This document shows, piece by piece, positions 9,163 to 18,140 of a DNA stretch of 64,000 nt. Position 1 is the stretch's first letter. Each line of letters begins with the position of its first letter. Source of the stretch: Phyllobacterium calauticae (GTDB lineage Bacteria; Pseudomonadota; Alphaproteobacteria; Rhizobiales; Rhizobiaceae); assembly GCF_019991125.1 (NCBI RefSeq), contig NZ_JAGENB010000002.1:1-64000 (forward strand), in the 5' to 3' direction. A model generated the notes under the pieces. It searched no databases. It saw nothing but the letters and a program-made list of their open reading frames with translations, and was not told where the DNA came from. Position numbers and translations under genes: made by a program.

Positions 9163-10235
9163 GCGAGACGCTGATTGTTTCCGTTGAAGGGCAGGTCGGG
9201 ACATTCCCCGTCGCTGCCGCGTTTACGGCAGGCGGCGGCGTTACCGCGCTGTTTGGTGAATCCGGTGCCGGCAAGACGACGCTGCTGAAAATGATCGCCG
9301 GGGTGACGCGTCCGGCCAAGGGCCGGATCGCCATCCGCGATCATGTACTGTTCGACAGCGCCAGGGGCATCCATCTGCCGCCGGAACAGCGCCGGATCGG
9401 CTATGTCTTCCAGGATGCGCGGCTTTTTCCGCATCTTTCGGTCAAGAACAACCTGACCTATGCGCGCTGGGCGGGGCGGCGCAGCGCGGGCCTGTCCTAT
9501 GACCGGGTGGTGGCGCTTCTCGGCCTTGAACATCTGCAGCCGCGCGCACCGGCACTGCTGTCCGGCGGCGAGCGCCAGCGCGTGGCGATCGGGCGGGCCC
9601 TGTTGTCCAATCCGGCGCTGCTGCTGATGGACGAGCCGCTGTCGTCTCTCGATCATTCCCGCCGCCAGGAAATCCTGCCTTTCCTTGAAACCCTGCGCGA
9701 TGAAACCGGATTGCCGATCCTCTATGTCAGCCACGAGATCGACGAGGTGGCGCGGCTCGCCGACGAGATCGTGCTTCTGCAGGCCGGCCGGGTCACGGCG
9801 AGCGGACCGGCCGAGGCGATCTTTTCGCGACTCGGCAGCCATGACGATGCCGGGGCTCTGGTGACGGGCGTGGTCACGGCAAGCGACGAGGCTTTCGGGC
9901 TGACATCCCTCGACATCGGCGGCCAGCGGTTCCAGATCGCCAAACTCGGCTTTGCCGCCGGAACAAAGCTGCGGCTGCGGATAAGGGCGCGGGACGTTTC
10001 CATTGCCCGTGCACTGCCGCAGGCGATCAGCGTGCGCAACATCCTGCCGGCAAAAATTTCCGCCATCTCCGGCAATGACGGGCCGGACTGCGACCTGACG
10101 CTCGACATTGGCGGCCAGACCATCGTTGCGCGGCTGACGCGCAAATCGGCGAGCGAACTTGCACTCAAGCAGGGCGAGGCGGTGTTCGCCCTGGTCAAAG
10201 CCGCATCGGTGGATCGCGGCGTGCTGCGCGGCTGA
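9159..10235 (+). CDS. modC: Molybdate ABC transporter ATP-binding protein
   Basis: ATPase of ModABC, 358 residues. Walker A GESGAGKTT is near residue 38, the signature LLSGGERQR near 133, and Walker B LLLMDEP follows. Residues from about 290 form a TOBE/Mop-type C-terminal domain (SVRNILPAKISAI), the molybdate-sensing regulatory domain of ModC. The ATG at 9159 overlaps the modB stop. The gene converges on the aminotransferase with a 4-bp gap. Confidence 0.95.
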   Translation: MSETLIVSVEGQVGTFPVAAAFTAGGGVTALFGESGAGKTTLLKMIAGVTRPAKGRIAIRDHVLFDSARGIHLPPEQRRIGYVFQDARLFPHLSVKNNLTYARWAGRRSAGLSYDRVVALLGLEHLQPRAPALLSGGERQRVAIGRALLSNPALLLMDEPLSSLDHSRRQEILPFLETLRDETGLPILYVSHEIDEVARLADEIVLLQAGRVTASGPAEAIFSRLGSHDDAGALVTGVVTASDEAFGLTSLDIGGQRFQIAKLGFAAGTKLRLRIRARDVSIARALPQAISVRNILPAKISAISGNDGPDCDLTLDIGGQTIVARLTRKSASELALKQGEAVFALVKAASVDRGVLRG

Positions 10236-10239
10236 TCCG

Positions 10240-11409
10240 TTACTTCGCGAGGAACCGTTCGATGCGTTCGATGGCGCGCAGGATGTTTTCCTCCGAATTG
10301 GCGTAGGAGAGGCGGATATAGCCCTCGCCGAGAATGCCGAAATCGGGGCCACCGATCAGCGCCACACCGGCTTCATCCAGCAAGGCCGCAGCCAACTGCT
10401 TGGCCGGCCATCCCGTCTGCTTGATGTTGGGAAAAGCATAGAACGCGCCCTTCGGCGTGGCACAGCTGATGCCGGGCAGGCTGTTGAGACCATCGACGAC
10501 AATCCTGCGGCGGCTGTCGAAGGCCCGGCACATCTTTTCGACATCGTCCTGCGGCCCGTCAATGGCGGCGATGCCGGCATATTGGCTGGGGGCGTTGACG
10601 CAGGACCAGCAATTGACGGCGAGCTTGCGCACCTTGTCATAAAGGCTGTCCGGCCAGATCGACCAGCCCATGCGCCAGCCGGTCATCGCCCAGGTCTTGG
10701 ACCAGCCGTTGAGCACGATCAGCCGGTCGCGGATCGACGGGAAGGTCAGGAGCGAGAAATGTTCCTCGCCGTCATAGGTCATCACGTCGTAGATCTCATC
10801 GGACATGATGGCGACATGCGGATGCGCCTCCAGTCCCTTGACCAGTTTTTCAATTTCGGCCTTCGGGGTGACACCGCCTGTCGGGTTGGCGGGTGAATTG
10901 AGGATCAGCAGCCGCGTCTTGGGCGTGATCAGCGCAAGCGTCTCCTCAGCCGAGAAGGCAAATGCATTCTCCTCGCGGATCGGCACGGGAACCGGGGTGG
11001 CGCCGGTGAATTCAATCATCGAGCGATAGATCGGGAAGCCGGGATCGGGGTAGAGAATTTCCGCGCCGGGTTCACCGAAAATCAGGATGGCGGCGAACAT
11101 GGTCACCTTGCCGCCGGGGACAATAATGACATTCTCCGGCGAGACCTCGACGCCTGTTGTGGTCAGCGTGCGGCGCACCACGGCCTCGCGGGCGGCAAGC
11201 AGCCCCGTTGCCGGCGTATAGCCATGGTGGCCGTCCCTGAGCGCCTTGATGGCGGCTTCGACGATATGGGCGGGTGTTTTGAAATCCGGCTGGCCGATGC
11301 CGAGATTGATGATGTCCTTGCCCTGTGCGGCGAGGGCGGTGGCGCGGGCGAGAACAGCGAAGGCATTTTCTTCACCGATACGGTCGAAACCGGAGATGGT
11401 ACGCAGCAT
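10240..11409 (-). CDS. PLP-dependent class I/II aminotransferase
   Basis: Fold-type I aminotransferase of the aspartate aminotransferase superfamily, 389 residues, cytoplasmic. The PLP-binding Lys lies in SKTWAMTGWR at about residue 238. NSPANPTGG and SDEIYD are also conserved, and the C-terminal GYIRLSYAN holds the carboxylate-binding Arg. It resembles the broad group of aspartate/alanine/aromatic aminotransferases; substrate cannot be assigned. It is convergent with modC and divergent from the GNAT gene. Confidence 0.9.
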   Translation of the reverse strand: MLRTISGFDRIGEENAFAVLARATALAAQGKDIINLGIGQPDFKTPAHIVEAAIKALRDGHHGYTPATGLLAAREAVVRRTLTTTGVEVSPENVIIVPGGKVTMFAAILIFGEPGAEILYPDPGFPIYRSMIEFTGATPVPVPIREENAFAFSAEETLALITPKTRLLILNSPANPTGGVTPKAEIEKLVKGLEAHPHVAIMSDEIYDVMTYDGEEHFSLLTFPSIRDRLIVLNGWSKTWAMTGWRMGWSIWPDSLYDKVRKLAVNCWSCVNAPSQYAGIAAIDGPQDDVEKMCRAFDSRRRIVVDGLNSLPGISCATPKGAFYAFPNIKQTGWPAKQLAAALLDEAGVALIGGPDFGILGEGYIRLSYANSEENILRAIERIERFLAK

Positions 11410-11498
11410 TATCTTGTCTCACATACAATTTATGTCTTCTGCTTTGTGCGGTTCCGATTGTATGGAGTCAAATACTCATATGCAAAACAGGCTCTAGC

Positions 11499-12173
11499 AT
11501 GACTGATCTCAAAGACTGGACACCGCGCCCTCTACCCGCCCGCGAAACCATCGAGGGGCGCTATGTCACCCTTGAGCCGCTGGACGCCGCCAGGCATGGC
11601 GACGGGCTCTACGAGGCATCGAGCGTTGCGGATGCGGCCGACCGTTTCCGCTATCTGTTCGAAACGCCGGCGGGCGACCGCCCGGCATTCGACGCGTGGC
11701 TGGAAAAGGTTTCGGCCAGCAAGGATCCGCTGTTCTTTGCCGTCATCGACAAGGCATCCGGTGAGGTGGCGGGTCGGCAGACCCTGATGCGGATCGACCC
11801 GACGTTCGGCGTCATCGAGATCGGCAACATCTACTGGGGACCGCTGATCTCGCGCAAACCGGCGGCCACCGAGGCGCAGTATCTCTTCGCTTCCTATATC
11901 TTCGATACGCTCGGCTATCGCCGCTACGAATGGAAATGCAACAATGCCAATGAGCCGTCCAAGCGGGCGGCGGAGCGTTTCGGCTTCACCTTCGAGGGTG
12001 TTTTCCGCCAGCACATGGTGCAGAAGGGTGAGAATCGCGACACCGCGTGGTATTCGATCATCGACAGCGAATGGCCGGCGCTGAAAGCCGCCTATCAGGC
12101 ATGGCTGTCGCCGGACAATTTCGATGCGGACGGGTTGCAGATCAGGCGGCTTGAGGATTTCCGCGCGGGTTAG
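11499..12173 (+). CDS. GNAT family N-acetyltransferase (RimJ/RimL type)
   Basis: 224-residue acetyltransferase-fold protein of the RimL-like COG1670 type. The N-terminal half has GRYVTLEPLDAARHGDGLY. The acetyl-CoA binding region covers IGNIYWGPLISRKPAATEAQ and YRRYEWKCNNANEPSKRAAERFGF. The last motif (N-x-x-S-x-x-A) is typical of the family. The ATG at 11499 is chosen because the upstream frame extends across the divergent promoter region. Substrate unknown. Confidence 0.88.
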   Translation: MTDLKDWTPRPLPARETIEGRYVTLEPLDAARHGDGLYEASSVADAADRFRYLFETPAGDRPAFDAWLEKVSASKDPLFFAVIDKASGEVAGRQTLMRIDPTFGVIEIGNIYWGPLISRKPAATEAQYLFASYIFDTLGYRRYEWKCNNANEPSKRAAERFGFTFEGVFRQHMVQKGENRDTAWYSIIDSEWPALKAAYQAWLSPDNFDADGLQIRRLEDFRAG

Positions 12174-12234
12174 AGCTTGCGTTCGGGCGCAACGGGGCTA
12201 AAAAGGCTGCGACAGTTGTGCCCCAGGAAAGACA

Positions 12235-12447
12235 ATGACCGTGAGTGATCCCAAAAGCCGCAATGCTGCCATCGCCGCAGCCTGTATCATGCTTGGTTTC
12301 GGGTTTGCCGCGTTCTACATGCCCAACATGATGATCGCGCTGGGTGCCCGCTCGCCGGTGCTGGCAGGCATTTTTGCCGCTGTCTTTGTGGTCGGTTTTT
12401 TTCTGGTGTTCTGGTTGCGTGGCAGGAGCCAGCGCCGCAAGGACTAG
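12235..12447 (+). CDS. Small two-helix membrane protein
   Basis: A 70-residue hypothetical protein with two hydrophobic segments (about residues 10-32 and 40-60) and a basic C-terminus (RGRSQRRKD), suggesting a helical hairpin with a cytoplasmic tail. A good ribosome site (AGGAAAG) precedes the ATG. I do not recognise a family. It lies 62 bp after the GNAT gene and may be co-transcribed; it is convergent with the NicO gene. Confidence 0.65.
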   Translation: MTVSDPKSRNAAIAAACIMLGFGFAAFYMPNMMIALGARSPVLAGIFAAVFVVGFFLVFWLRGRSQRRKD

Positions 12448-12457
12448 AGCCTTTCCT

Positions 12458-13582
12458 TTAAAAACGCAGCGCCGCCGTCAGCAGCAGCACGCCGACCAGC
12501 ACGATGAACAGCGCACCGCCGACTTCGATGGTGTTCTGAACGCGGGTTGAAAGCGCGCCGCCGCCGGAAATCCTCAGGGCAACATTCTTGGCCGTCACCG
12601 CCAGCGTCGCCAGCACCGCCACGGTGATGAAGGTGCCGAAGGCCATGGCGAAGACCGAGAGCACGCCGCCGAGCATCAGCCCGTTCAGCAGCGAGAATGT
12701 CAGCACGATCAGCGCGCCGGAACAGGGGCGCAGGCCCACCGCAACGATGGCCGACCATGCGGTCTTCCAGTTGAACTCGCCGCCGAGCATCGCCGGATCA
12801 GGCGCATGGGAATGCCCGCAGGTGGCGCAGACTTCTCCCGCCGCATGATGGTGATCGTGATGATCATGCATGTGGTGGGTGTGATCATGCGCATGCGCCG
12901 CGTGGCTGTGATCGTGGTGGCCATGATCGTGATGGTCATGCCCGCAGCCGCAGTCGTCGTCATGGCTGTGATGATGATCGTGGTGGTGGTCGGTCAGGAC
13001 CGAACCGTGATCGTGCTTTTCCGGCATGAGATGGGCGACGCGCGGGCCGAACAGGAGCGGCAGCTTGCGCCAGAGCAGCGACAGGCCGAAGGCGATGATC
13101 AGGACAAAACTGGCGATCTCCATGTAACGGGCTGCGTCGTTCATCGACACGGTGGTGCCGCGCAGCACGAGCCAGGCCAGGCCGACGATGAACAGCGCGG
13201 TGATGGCCTGCAGCATGGACGAGGCGAAGGACAACAGGATGCCGCGCTTCAGCGTGGTCTCGTTGGCGAGCATGTAGGAGGAGATCACCGCCTTGCCGTG
13301 TCCGGGGCCGACCGCATGCAGGATGCCGTAGAGGAAGGAGAGGCCAACAAGCACCGAGGCCTGCCAGGGGTCCTCGCGCATGGCTTTGAGCGCATGGGTC
13401 ATGGCGAGGTAGAAATTGCGCTGCTGGATGTTGATCCAGAGGATGATTTCAGCGAAAGGCCCGGTCGGCTGCATCGCCACCTCGTTCGAACCGATACCGA
13501 GCGACGAGGTCTGCGCCCATGCGTGGCCGCCAAACAGCGCTGCGAGAATCAGGGCACAAACGAGGGTTGTTTTCCGCATCAT
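12458..13582 (-). CDS. Nickel/cobalt efflux protein, NicO/RcnA family
   Basis: Polytopic membrane transporter of the NicO family, 374 residues. There is an N-terminal signal-like segment, then about six transmembrane helices. The motif HAVGPGHGKAVISSYMLA sits in the helix that carries the family metal residues. A central cytoplasmic loop (about residues 170-245) is extremely His/Asp-rich (runs such as HHHDHHHSHDDD) and ends in CATCGHSH. The family exports Ni(II)/Co(II); other metals are possible. The gene begins one base after the DUF1007 stop, so the two form a unit. ATG at 13582 or 13579. Confidence 0.9.
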   Translation of the reverse strand: MMRKTTLVCALILAALFGGHAWAQTSSLGIGSNEVAMQPTGPFAEIILWINIQQRNFYLAMTHALKAMREDPWQASVLVGLSFLYGILHAVGPGHGKAVISSYMLANETTLKRGILLSFASSMLQAITALFIVGLAWLVLRGTTVSMNDAARYMEIASFVLIIAFGLSLLWRKLPLLFGPRVAHLMPEKHDHGSVLTDHHHDHHHSHDDDCGCGHDHHDHGHHDHSHAAHAHDHTHHMHDHHDHHHAAGEVCATCGHSHAPDPAMLGGEFNWKTAWSAIVAVGLRPCSGALIVLTFSLLNGLMLGGVLSVFAMAFGTFITVAVLATLAVTAKNVALRISGGGALSTRVQNTIEVGGALFIVLVGVLLLTAALRF

Positions 13583-13583
13583 C

Positions 13584-14243
13584 TTATCCTTTTGCCGGGC
13601 AGTCGATTTCCAGCTTGGTCGCAAAGATTTTCGACATGTTGGTCCCGGATGGGTCGTTGAAGAAAGAATCGGTCAGCGTCGCCTGGTTGGCGGCAATCGC
13701 CTCGTCCGGATTGGGCCGTACCACTTTGGATTTGCAGTTGGCGGGCAGGCCGGTGACATGAATATCGCTGTCATTGACGTAGTCGATCGCGGTGTAGAAC
13801 GTCGGATCATAGACGCCGAAACTGGTGACCTTGCCGAGCTTCAGCGGCTGCTTCGGCTTGCTCTCGAAGATGATCAACAGCTGGTTGTTCTGGAAATCCG
13901 CGATCAGATGCTCCGGCGGCGCCATGACGACCTTCTTGTTGTCGAGCGTCACGGTCTGGAAATAGTCGAATTCGGAAATCGACGCGTTGATCGTGTTTGC
14001 GAGGTCGGTCAGTTCCTTCTCGTCCAGCTTCAGGTCGCCATTCTTATCGAATTCGACGAGGACGGTGCTGGAAAAGAGATCGTCGAAACGCCAGACATGG
14101 CCGAGTTTCTGCACGGTTCCGTCGGGATTGATGGTGACATCGAGACGCGCTTCGGCGAAGACATGCGGGTGCACATACGCCGGTGAGGCGATCATCATGC
14201 CTGCTGCGAGGGTTGCGATGAAAATCGCGAATCTTTGGTGCAT
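13584..14243 (-). CDS. DUF1007 family periplasmic protein
   Basis: 219-residue exported protein: signal peptide MHQRFAIFIATLAAGMMIASPAYV, mature start HPHVFAEARLDVTI. DUF1007 proteins are regularly encoded next to NicO-type transporters, as here, and are assumed to be periplasmic partners. The conserved mature N-terminal HPHVF (two His) could bind metal, which is my inference. The start at 14243 is set by the signal peptide; the longer frame upstream is antisense to the LysR end. Confidence 0.85.
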   Translation of the reverse strand: MHQRFAIFIATLAAGMMIASPAYVHPHVFAEARLDVTINPDGTVQKLGHVWRFDDLFSSTVLVEFDKNGDLKLDEKELTDLANTINASISEFDYFQTVTLDNKKVVMAPPEHLIADFQNNQLLIIFESKPKQPLKLGKVTSFGVYDPTFYTAIDYVNDSDIHVTGLPANCKSKVVRPNPDEAIAANQATLTDSFFNDPSGTNMSKIFATKLEIDCPAKG

Positions 14244-14310
14244 TATTCCGCCTGTAACATGAGCGCAAAGGACATTCCGAACGTGTCGAAATTGGGACGA
14301 TATAACATAT

Positions 14311-15210
14311 TCACGCCCTGCGGTTGTCCTTGAACCATTTTGCCAGATAGTCAACAAGCACGCGCACTTTCGCCGGGAGATAGCGGCGGTGCGGGTAAAC
14401 CGCATAAATTCCGCCATCGCGCAGCGAAAATTCCTCGAGCACACTGACCAGCCTGCCGCTTTCGATATCCGGCCTGGCGATGAAATCCGGCATGGAGCCG
14501 AACCCCAGCCCGGCAAGCACGGCGCGGCGGGTGGACAGCGGGCTGTTGATTTCCATCTGCCCGGATACCTGAACCGAAATCGTCGGGCCGCTGTCGTTGA
14601 GAAACTGCCAATTGTTGCGCGAGCGGTTGTTGGTATCGATGATGCAGGGCAGGGACGCCAGCTGTTCGGGGCGGGTCGGACGCCCGACCCGCTCGATCAG
14701 ATCGGGAGAGGCGCACAGCAGCGTGCCGAAGGGGGCGATGCGCTTGGCGATGAGCGAGGAATCCTGCAGCCGGGTGATGCGGATGGCAAGATCGAAACCC
14801 TCCTCGACCAGGTCGACGAACCGGTCATCGAGGCGCACGTCGAGAATGATATCCGGCTGCGCGATGCAGAAGTCGATCAGGCATTGGCCGATATCCGCAT
14901 CGGCGAAGGTGCGCGGCGCCGATATCTTGATGCGGCCCTTGATGTCGCTGCTCGATTCACGCACCGTTTCCTGCAGGCTTTCCACCTCGCGCAGGATTTC
15001 GCTGGCGCGCTGGTAATAGGTGTGTCCGGCTTCGGTCAGCGAGAATTGCCGGGTGGTGCGGTTGAGCAGCAGCGCGCCGAGCTCGTCCTCCAGCTCCCGC
15101 ACATATTTGGACAACAGCGCCTTGGAGCGGCCGATCTTCCGGGCTGCGGCCGAAAACCCTTCCGCCTCCACCACATCGATATAGGCCCGCATCCGGGTGA
15201 GTGTGTCCAT
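14311..15210 (-). CDS. LysR family transcriptional regulator
   Basis: 299-residue LTTR: N-terminal winged helix-turn-helix (MDTLTRMRAYIDVVEAEGFS, AARKIGRSKALLSKYVREL, about residues 1-60), linker helix, and a C-terminal periplasmic-binding-like effector domain (ISAPRTFADADIGQCL onwards). It resembles the CrgA/AaeR-like subgroup. Its ATG at 15210 follows the amidase stop by one base, so it is co-transcribed with the amidase and may regulate it or the unit. Effector unknown. Confidence 0.9.
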   Translation of the reverse strand: MDTLTRMRAYIDVVEAEGFSAAARKIGRSKALLSKYVRELEDELGALLLNRTTRQFSLTEAGHTYYQRASEILREVESLQETVRESSSDIKGRIKISAPRTFADADIGQCLIDFCIAQPDIILDVRLDDRFVDLVEEGFDLAIRITRLQDSSLIAKRIAPFGTLLCASPDLIERVGRPTRPEQLASLPCIIDTNNRSRNNWQFLNDSGPTISVQVSGQMEINSPLSTRRAVLAGLGFGSMPDFIARPDIESGRLVSVLEEFSLRDGGIYAVYPHRRYLPAKVRVLVDYLAKWFKDNRRA

Positions 15211-15211
15211 G

Positions 15212-16402
15212 TCAGTGGTTTCCTTCCGCGGCGGACAGGATGGCGCTGCCAAGCCGGATGAGGGCGCTGTCGCTGCCCTTGGGGCCAAGCAAGGAAATGC
15301 CGAAGGGTGCGCCATGCACCGCGCCGAGCGGCAAGGTGATCTGCGGAAAGCCCGAAAGGACGGACAGGCAGAGCAGGTGCAGGGCGCGTTCCCGGTAGGT
15401 CTGCAGTTCGTCGAAGGGCGAGCTGACCATGGGCGCGGCACCCGGAACGGTCGGCAGGACCATGACGCCGTCATCCCCAAGCACATCGGCAAGTTCGCGG
15501 CGGAAGAGATCGCGCCGCCGGGTCTGTGCTTCATAGGTCTGCGCATCGATGGTCGCGCCATAGTCGAAGCGGTCCTTGACGCCGGGGCCAAGCTGGCGAT
15601 CCCCTGCCGATATCCAGGCGCCATGGCTTGCCCAGGCCTCGAACCCCTGGATCTGCCGGAAGCACAGATAGAGATCGTCCATGGAGGCTGTGGACTGGCG
15701 GGCGGACTTGGCGTGGCCGAGATGGGCGGCGACATGCCGGTACATGGCGCGGAAGGCCGCATCCTCCGCCTCGCCGAGCAGGTAGTGTTCGAGCAGCGGG
15801 ATGAACAGGGGGCGGTTGAGCTTGAAATTTTCCGCGTCCGGTCCGAGCAGGACCGCGCCGACTTTGCCGTAGAGGTCCCTGTCGCGGGCGAACCAGCCGA
15901 ACGTGTCGAGCGAGGGAGCAAGCGGCATGGTGCCGGCAAGCGATATGCGGCCGTGGGTCGTGCGCAGGCCGATCAGTCCGCAGAAGCTCGCTGGGGCGCG
16001 GATCGAGCCGCCGGTATCCGATCCGGTGGCGATGTCGGCCAGCCCGCCGGCCACGGCCGAGGCGGAACCGGACGACGATCCGCCGGTTACCCGGTCCGGC
16101 GCCCTCGGGTTGACCGGAAAGGGGTAGTGGCTGTTCTGCCCCATCAGCGAAAACGCCAGCTCGTCAGTCTGCGTCTTGCCGATGAAACGGGCGCCGGAAT
16201 CCAGCAGTTTCTGCACCGACGGCGCGGTAATACTTGCGGCTGATTCGTGATTTTTCGCCGGATTGCCGCATTGCGTCGGCAAACCGGCCACATCGAAGAT
16301 ATCCTTGACGGCGAGCGTACAGCCGCTCAGCGGGCCCTCCACGGATGGAAAGGCCTGAAAAGGCAGATTCAGCAGGGCATTCAGGGGCGAAATCGTGCTC
16401 AT
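15212..16402 (-). CDS. Amidase (amidase signature family)
   Basis: 396-residue amidase-signature hydrolase. The Ser-cisSer-Lys triad is visible: Lys in LAVKDIFDVAG (about residue 33), cis-Ser in GGSSSGSASA and nucleophile Ser in TGSDTGGSIR. At under 400 residues it is short for the family, like the AtzE/indoleacetamide-hydrolase type members. Substrate unknown. First gene of a two-gene unit with the LysR regulator; it diverges from the ornithine decarboxylase region. Confidence 0.9.
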   Translation of the reverse strand: MSTISPLNALLNLPFQAFPSVEGPLSGCTLAVKDIFDVAGLPTQCGNPAKNHESAASITAPSVQKLLDSGARFIGKTQTDELAFSLMGQNSHYPFPVNPRAPDRVTGGSSSGSASAVAGGLADIATGSDTGGSIRAPASFCGLIGLRTTHGRISLAGTMPLAPSLDTFGWFARDRDLYGKVGAVLLGPDAENFKLNRPLFIPLLEHYLLGEAEDAAFRAMYRHVAAHLGHAKSARQSTASMDDLYLCFRQIQGFEAWASHGAWISAGDRQLGPGVKDRFDYGATIDAQTYEAQTRRRDLFRRELADVLGDDGVMVLPTVPGAAPMVSSPFDELQTYRERALHLLCLSVLSGFPQITLPLGAVHGAPFGISLLGPKGSDSALIRLGSAILSAAEGNH

Positions 16403-16476
16403 CGTTCAATGATTCTATGTGATTTGGCCCCCTTTGTTCAATGAATAAAAAAAATTCGCAGATGCGAGATTTGTCA

Positions 16477-16505
16477 TTGATTGGACACAAGTTTGGACTT
16501 ATATC
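16477..16505 (+). promoter_or_regulatory. Candidate sigma70-type promoter for the ornithine decarboxylase leader
   Basis: TTGATT at 16477-16482 and TATATC at 16500-16505, separated by 17 bases. It would give a leader of roughly 430 nt before the decarboxylase ATG. Pattern match by eye only. Confidence 0.35.
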
Positions 16506-16529
16506 GCCCTTGCCCAAAGTCGCACGTGC

Positions 16530-16940
16530 CCCATGGGTGTCCGCCGATCTTCATTATGGTGAAGAAACGGTATGGTACCTGGAACTAACCCCTCCAGTCA
16601 GTTTGACGGCCTACTGCCAGACTGAGGACATCTTGAAGCAACGACGGTGCGGGCCTTTCTGGTGTCTTTCGGCTGTCCATAAGCCGGAATTACTGAAGAG
16701 GCACACCTTCATTGCCGGTAGTGCGGATGGCATCATCCAAACCAAGGCAGACAAAGCGGATCAACGCTGGCTTAGCGTAGATCCATCGCCGCATGAACTT
16801 GTCCGTGTTTCCAGCATCTCCAAAGGCTGGCTTCGCGCGAGATGGATTCACGCACTTTGTCCTGGCGGTCATACGGGGGAGAAACCCCTGCGATCGCGAC
16901 TTGTTGAGGCGGCCGGAAGTGCCGCCACGATTGGAGACCC
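16530..16940 (+). promoter_or_regulatory. Probable speF-type structured leader upstream of ornithine decarboxylase
   Basis: The 540 bp between the amidase and the decarboxylase hold no convincing gene. Alphaproteobacterial ornithine decarboxylase genes are known to carry a long conserved RNA leader, the speF motif, in just this position. Visible structure: a GGGG/CCCC hairpin around 16874-16888 and a perfect 6-bp hairpin (GGCGGC 16908-16913, GCCGCC 16921-16926) just before the GGAG ribosome site at 16933-16936. I infer the family from position and length and have not matched its consensus base by base. Confidence 0.45.
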
Positions 16941-16943
16941 AAG

Positions 16944-18077
16944 ATGGCTACACAGCGCATTCTCGATTTCATCAATACCCGACGCCCGAATGGCCCTTGC
17001 ATGGTGCTCGACCTCGAAGTCGTGCGCGAAAATTTCCATAATTTCGAGATGGCCTTGCCGGACTCGAAGATTTTCTATGCCGTGAAAGCCAACCCTGCGC
17101 CGGAAATCCTGCGCCTGCTGGCTTCGCTTGGCTCGAACTTCGACACCGCGTCGGTTGCCGAAGTCGAAATGGCGCTCGATGCCGGTGCATCGGCTGACCG
17201 CATTTCCTTCGGCAACACCATCAAGAAGGAGCGAGACATTGCCCGCGCCTTCGAACTCGGCATCCGCCTGTTCGCCGTCGACTGCGTCGAAGAAGTCGAA
17301 AAGGTCGCCCGTGCCGCTCCCGGCGCCCGGGTGTTCTGCCGTGTCCTGACCGATGGTGCCGGCGCCGAATGGCCGCTGTCGCGCAAGTTCGGCTGCGTGC
17401 CGGCCATGGCTGTCGACGTGCTGCGCGCGGCGCAGAAGCTCGGCCTCGAATCCTACGGTGTGTCGTTCCATGTCGGTTCGCAGCAGACGGACTTGGCTGC
17501 CTGGGACCGTGCCCTGGGCGATGCCAAGCAGGTTTTCGACGCGCTGGCCAAGGAAGGCATCACGCTGAAGATGGTCAATATGGGCGGCGGTTTCCCGACC
17601 CGTTACCTCAAGGATGTGCCGACCGCACAGGCCTATGGCCAGGCGATCTTCCAGTCGCTGAGCAAGCATTTCGGCAACCGCCTGCCCGAGACCATCATTG
17701 AACCCGGCCGCGGCATGGTCGGCAATGCCGGTGTCATCAAGGCGGAAGTCGTGCTGGTTTCCAAGAAGGCCGATAACGACAATGTCCGCTGGGTCTATCT
17801 CGACATCGGCAAGTTCGGCGGCCTGGCAGAGACCATGGACGAAGCCATTCGCTACCAGATCACCACCCCGCGGGATGGCGATCGCAGCGAACCCTGCGTG
17901 CTGGCCGGTCCGACCTGCGATTCCGCCGACGTGATGTACGAAAAGAACCCCTATCCGCTCCCCATTTCGCTGACCATCGGCGATGAGGTGCTGATCGAGG
18001 GAACAGGCGCCTACACCACGACCTATTCCGCGGTGGCCTTCAACGGCTTCGAACCACTCCGATCATACGTCATCTAA
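16944..18077 (+). CDS. speF: Ornithine (lysine/ornithine) decarboxylase, alanine-racemase-fold type
   Basis: PLP-dependent fold-type III decarboxylase making putrescine from ornithine; 377 residues, cytoplasmic. The PLP Lys is in FYAVKANP (Lys48). HVGSQQ, the Gly-rich phosphate site VNMGGGFP, the substrate-site EPGRGMV and the catalytic Cys in GPTCDSADV (Cys325) are present. The length fits the short eukaryote-like ODC group found in alphaproteobacteria, some of which also accept lysine. GGAG lies eight bases before the ATG at 16944. Expression is probably controlled by the long structured leader. A GNAT gene follows 63 bp downstream. Confidence 0.95.
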   Translation: MATQRILDFINTRRPNGPCMVLDLEVVRENFHNFEMALPDSKIFYAVKANPAPEILRLLASLGSNFDTASVAEVEMALDAGASADRISFGNTIKKERDIARAFELGIRLFAVDCVEEVEKVARAAPGARVFCRVLTDGAGAEWPLSRKFGCVPAMAVDVLRAAQKLGLESYGVSFHVGSQQTDLAAWDRALGDAKQVFDALAKEGITLKMVNMGGGFPTRYLKDVPTAQAYGQAIFQSLSKHFGNRLPETIIEPGRGMVGNAGVIKAEVVLVSKKADNDNVRWVYLDIGKFGGLAETMDEAIRYQITTPRDGDRSEPCVLAGPTCDSADVMYEKNPYPLPISLTIGDEVLIEGTGAYTTTYSAVAFNGFEPLRSYVI

Positions 18078-18140
18078 ACCGGCTTCAAGCCCGGTTGAAA
18101 CGTTCTGCCCGGCAACGCGCCGGGCAGCGGTGACACGCAC

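Noticed and set aside
16441-17085. 214-codon open frame upstream of and overlapping the ornithine decarboxylase
   Set aside because: It overlaps the first 140 bp of the decarboxylase in another frame, has no recognisable domain or ribosome site, and lies in the presumed structured leader.
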